A stretch of DNA of 64,000 nt, from contig CM072864.1 in assembly GCA_036937835.1 (NCBI GenBank), forward strand, positions 2,477,501-2,541,500, written 5' to 3'. The first letter of the stretch is position 1; each line of letters opens with the position of its first letter. Shown here piece after piece: positions 60,571 through 64,000 of this stretch. This DNA is from Pampus argenteus. Its lineage: Eukaryota > Chordata > Actinopteri > Scombriformes > Stromateidae. The notes under the pieces are model-generated. The model was not told where the DNA came from. It searched no databases and worked only from the letters and a program-made list of their open reading frames with translations. A program made the translations under genes and the position numbers.

Positions 60571-62832
60571 GTAAGTCTAAGAAAATGCTTTATATTTATA
60601 TTTATATTTAACTGGTTTACATTTGAAGATTCACCAACATCTTTTACAGCTACAGACTGTGTTCAAACACCAGAGCTTCATCTGTCTGCCACGGAGGAGG
60701 ACTCAGTGAGTCCCTCTGTAAACAGGTAAGACTAGAAATCATATATACAATATATTCAGCCAACAATTTTAATACTTAAAAAAACAATGTCTTTGGTTTT
60801 AGTTCACATCAGCTCATATAAAACATGTAAAAAACTTTTACTCGTTTGTTCATTTCAGTCATGTGTGGACTCCACCCTGTTTTTCTTCAGGTAAGCATTT
60901 ATTAGCTATAATAATAATAATAATTATTATTAATAATAATATTACATACTGTAATTGTGGATTGTCTTTATAACAATATATGTCAACAAAAGGAAAAAAG
61001 AAGAAGTAAGCAGTGCAAAGTCTCACTGTGTGTTCATGGTTCACAGAGATGAATCATCATGATGGGAAATCCATTTCTCAGTTGTAAAATACTAAAAGAT
61101 TGTCTGGAAATAATATCAAAAAATATGGAGTATGATTTATATAAAATAACATTCAGTTGACGTTTAATGTAGAAACAAAATATTGTGAGTTAAAGCAAAA
61201 CATATTGTAAGGAAATACAAAAAACAAAACTATATAATAATCTCACCGTGACCTTAGACCTCCATAGATTTGATATAATCAACACTCTTAATGGACAGAG
61301 TTATGATATTTATCATTGTATGTCATCATAAACTGGATCCTCTATCCATCCCGTTTCTTCTCTGGTGGGTTTAATGTGTGTGTCTGTGTGTGTGTGTGTC
61401 TTCAGGGTTGCTATCAGTCATTTCCACCTGTTGCATTGGACTGGTGTCAGGAGCTGCAGGAGGACTGCTGCTGGGAGCAACAACAGTCGTCCTGCTTCAA
61501 TCTCTTGAGCTTCTGGCTGAAAACAAGCTGCTCATGGATCAGTTGGGAAACTACATGAGAAGGAACGATAGTCATTTGGAATCGTTAGCAAGACGACCCA
61601 TGCCACAACGAGATGATCCCATGCTTAACACTTACATATCCGCATTGTTAGAAATGTTCGGTGTTTTTAACTTAAGCGTGTCGTTAAGTGTAGGTATCTG
61701 TATCGGATTATCGACGTACGCCCTGGTGATTAGAAAACACGGTGAAGCAGCGAAGGGGAAGGCCCTGGGTTTGGCTGGACCGGTGTGCCTCATGGTTGTT
61801 ACTGCAACAGGATGCCTTCTGGGTCTAACTTTAGAACGGTTTCTGTCCATTATTTCTAGTTTCAACATGTCATATTTGGTGACTATTTCAGCAGGATTAA
61901 TGCCTGAATGTTGTTTAATCTCAGTCTACATTTTTTTAGTCTATCGTTCCAGGTTTTGGTTTATGACTTGGCTTTTAATTCCACTAGCTGTGTACATTAT
62001 GTTTGTAGTTACTGTTCATGTTAAAACCAAGTTGTGTCTTATGCTTTTCTCAATTATACCTATATTGGCTGTTAAAAAAAATGACCTCCAACTAAGCGTT
62101 GCACCTGTGCCTTTAATGTTGATCATAACTGACATATTTAATATTGCAGGACAACCGATCGTTACTCTACCATCACCATCTTCTAACCACACAGTTGTAC
62201 TAGAGGGCATTTTTGTTGGTGTTTTAACCTCTCAGCAGTTTAGAGTTGCCGTAGGAATGTCATTATTTGTGTCATGGCAAGAGGGTGGGGCAGGTAAAAT
62301 CTGTTTAGTGGCAGCAGGTTGTGGTTCAGCAGTTCTCCCTGCTTTAAAGGCTGCTCTTCCTGTGATAGGTCCAGGCCCAACTATAGCAGCTCTGATGGGG
62401 GTCGCAGGGGCAGTCGGGGTGTCTCTCGCTGCAGCAGGGGCATCAACAGACCAGTATGGACAGGTAGGAAGGTGTGGGTTGATAGTGGGGGCAGCTATAG
62501 GAGCTTTTTTGTCCTCATCTGTCCACAGTGGGCTATCAGGGACGTTCATGGGTCTGTGTGCAGCCTCCATCGCTGCTGGACTCCATCTTAAAAGCCTTCC
62601 TTTATTCTTAGACAGGCATCCCATGTGGAAAAAGTGTTTTTATATTATAGTTACTATAATTATTTTAATATGGATGTATTTTACGTGCACCATGGTCTTT
62701 GTGTTATTTATTAAATACTTGTGTATATACTTGATACTAATAGTTTCAGTAGTATCTATTATATATGCTATAATTAGGTGTCCTTGTAAATCTCGTAAGT
62801 CGCCTCTTCAGCCTCATCAAAGACTAATTTGA
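60552..62832 (+). CDS. Unrecognised multipass membrane protein, four exons, 517 aa
   Basis: Exons 60552-60570, 60650-60725, 60859-60890 and 61406-62832 have clean GT-AG borders and phases 1, 2 and 1, joining to an uninterrupted 518-codon frame. The start ATG has G at -3 and +4. Residues 1-42 are hydrophilic (MAETQS...TEEDSVSPSV...). From residue 44 on, about 12-14 hydrophobic segments follow, including two Gly/Ala-rich stretches (SGAAGGLLLGATTVVLL near 57-72, and a long Gly/Ala-rich stretch at roughly 340-385) and a double hydrophobic hairpin before a basic cysteine-containing tail (RCPCKSRKS) at the C-terminus. A loop at about 80-115 is charged, with an NDS sequon near 94. There is no N-terminal signal peptide. 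I do not recognise a transporter, GPCR or channel signature. The neighbouring TRIM gene gives no functional clue. A polyadenylation signal lies about 108 nt past the stop. Confidence 0.82.
60650..60725 (+). CDS. Orphan membrane protein exon 2
   Basis: The acceptor CTTTTACAG and donor GTAAGA enclose 76 nt encoding ATDCVQTPELHLSATEEDSV and SPSVN, an acidic serine-rich segment predicted to be cytosolic. Phase 1 in and 2 out agree with both neighbours. Confidence 0.75.
60859..60890 (+). CDS. Orphan membrane protein exon 3
   Basis: A 32-nt microexon between CATTTCAG and GTAAGC, encoding SHVWTPPCFSS. Phases agree on both sides. Skipping it would shift the frame. Confidence 0.7.
61406..62832 (+). 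CDS. Orphan membrane protein exon 4, all hydrophobic segments
   Basis: The acceptor is TGTGTGTCTTCAG, a GT repeat running almost into the AG, and the exon then encodes GLLSVISTCCIGLVSGAAGG and 475 codons to the stop. The open frame of more than 1.4 kb with membrane-like composition throughout is far longer than expected by chance here. Confidence 0.88.
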
Positions 62833-62939
62833 AAAGCACGTGTCTCCACGTCTCCACGTGTTGTTTTATTTCTTATGCTCAAACTGCATTTATGTTTAAT
62901 CATGTGGCAATGTTACAAAAACAAAAACATACACAAACA

Positions 62940-62945
62940 AATAAA
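62940..62945 (+). terminator. Polyadenylation signal AATAAA of the orphan membrane-protein gene
   Basis: A canonical hexamer about 108 nt past the stop codon, in AT-rich sequence with no nearer candidate. Confidence 0.55.
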
Positions 62946-64000
62946 ATGATGTATTTACAACAGGAAGTTTTGTATATAATTTTATTTTTCATCAGAAGGA
63001 TCCACATGCTGTTGGTGATTATTTGTTTAAAAGCTTTTTCTGGGGCCCATTGAGGCCAGCAATAATCATGTTCATGAAATAATAACCAAATTTTAATTAC
63101 GACTCCTTATTACTTATTAAAAACAACAAAAGTAAAGGTTTTCATATTTTCAGCTGATGTAAGATATTCTGGTGATTTGTTTTCCTGGAGTTTAATGAAG
63201 GAGGCGGTGCCGTTTCATATTTACAACATAACAAACATTTGACCAGGTACCGTACCTGACATCCCTCTGTTTACATTGTGTAATCCACACTGTGAACCCA
63301 TGTATTAAGCGTGAGTGTGTGTGTGTGTGTGTGTGTATATATAAGCTCCACATGTGATAACATTCTCCCAATTCTCCTGGTGGAAATATTTATGCTAAGT
63401 CCTCATTTAAGCATGCAGTTCAAACAGACGGGGTCCGGTGTTCTTTCCCCGCAGTCTCCGGGGGGGCCTTCCCATACAACACAAAGCATTGTGAACACGG
63501 CCCGCCCCCTCCCCGCTCCATATATGTGTGTTTATATCAAGTCCATTTTCCGTCATTCCTCTGGCTCTGAGGTATTTATTTTTAGCGAGCAAGGAACAGT
63601 TTCAGGGAAGCTGTGATATGTAAATAATTGTGATCCATCACAGGTGTCCCATTGACCACAGAGAGGATGCACAATCTGATGATGTTTACAGAGAGGAGGA
63701 TGAACTAGACTCTGATTCCCACAACACTTCAAATCCTGCATTACTTCCCCCTATGTTGGCTGCCAGTCTTCTTCCTTACCTTTGCTGGTGCATTGCTGCA
63801 TTTCTTGGCACGTGTATCTGCAGGGTTGCGTCGCTGCATGCTTGTGTGGATGCATGTGCATTGCATAGAATACAAACTAAATGGGGACCCACTTTTTAAA
63901 AACACAGATGCTTTATGAATTTCAGTGGGGTAGATAATGTATATTTGACATATTTGGTCAGAAGGATTGTATTTCTAATACCATGTCTACAATGGGAGGA
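62946..64000. other. Intergenic right end, no gene recognised
   Basis: AT-rich DNA, a GT run at 63311-63335 and an 89-codon open frame at 63630-63899 with no homology I can name and no splice support. Confidence 0.55.

Noticed and set aside
63630..63899. An 89-codon plus-strand frame near the window end
   Set aside because: No recognisable motif, no flanking splice evidence, and chance length for this composition.

Overview
This 64 kb window is vertebrate nuclear DNA, almost certainly from a ray-finned (teleost, probably percomorph) fish. The signs are large introns with GT-AG borders, very dense (CA/GT)n microsatellites, many degraded fish-type LINE fragments, a 5S-rRNA-derived SINE, a probable solo LTR, and recognisable fish-like coding exons. 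There is no operon-like organisation. Most long ORFs are chance frames in microsatellites or purine/pyrimidine tracts. Because coding exons are short, genes were assembled by hand from splice sites and reading-frame continuity.

Three intact protein-coding genes can be supported. (1) chchd6, encoding MICOS subunit Mic25, lies on the minus strand from 52652 down to about 23914. Seven exons join in perfect phase to give 247 codons ending in a twin CX9C (CHCH) domain; a short last exon probably remains unfound. (2) A RING/B-box1/B-box2/coiled-coil/PRY-SPRY TRIM ubiquitin-ligase gene lies on the minus strand at 56980-53626, in four exons (544 aa). It is tandem to chchd6, with about 1 kb between its stop codon and the chchd6 start. 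(3) A four-exon gene on the plus strand at 60552-62832 encodes a 517-aa protein with a short hydrophilic N-terminus and some 12-14 hydrophobic segments. I do not recognise its family, and it is the most novel item here.

Region by region: 1-23.9 kb is intergenic DNA downstream of chchd6, with at least two decayed LINE fragments (about 1.4-2.06 kb and 16.8-17.4 kb), a telomere-hexamer-containing repeat at 16.2 kb and many microsatellites. 23.9-52.65 kb is chchd6. Its introns carry a 5S-rRNA-derived SINE with a perfect 13-bp target-site duplication (30447-30724), a 430-bp CTGC/CTGT minisatellite, a LINE reverse-transcriptase fragment (43.7 kb) and an antisense coiled-coil pseudogene with two in-frame stops (48583-49059). 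53.4-57 kb is the TRIM gene. 57-60.5 kb is intergenic, with a probable solo LTR and a LINE-type 3' tail ending in (TTATC)n. 60.5-63 kb is the orphan membrane-protein gene, and 63-64 kb has no recognisable gene.

The three genes have no evident shared pathway: Mic25 shapes mitochondrial cristae, TRIM proteins ubiquitinate targets (often in innate immunity), and the third is unknown. Several chchd6 splice sites, and the last acceptor of the orphan gene, lie directly beside CA/GT repeats, which could influence splicing.
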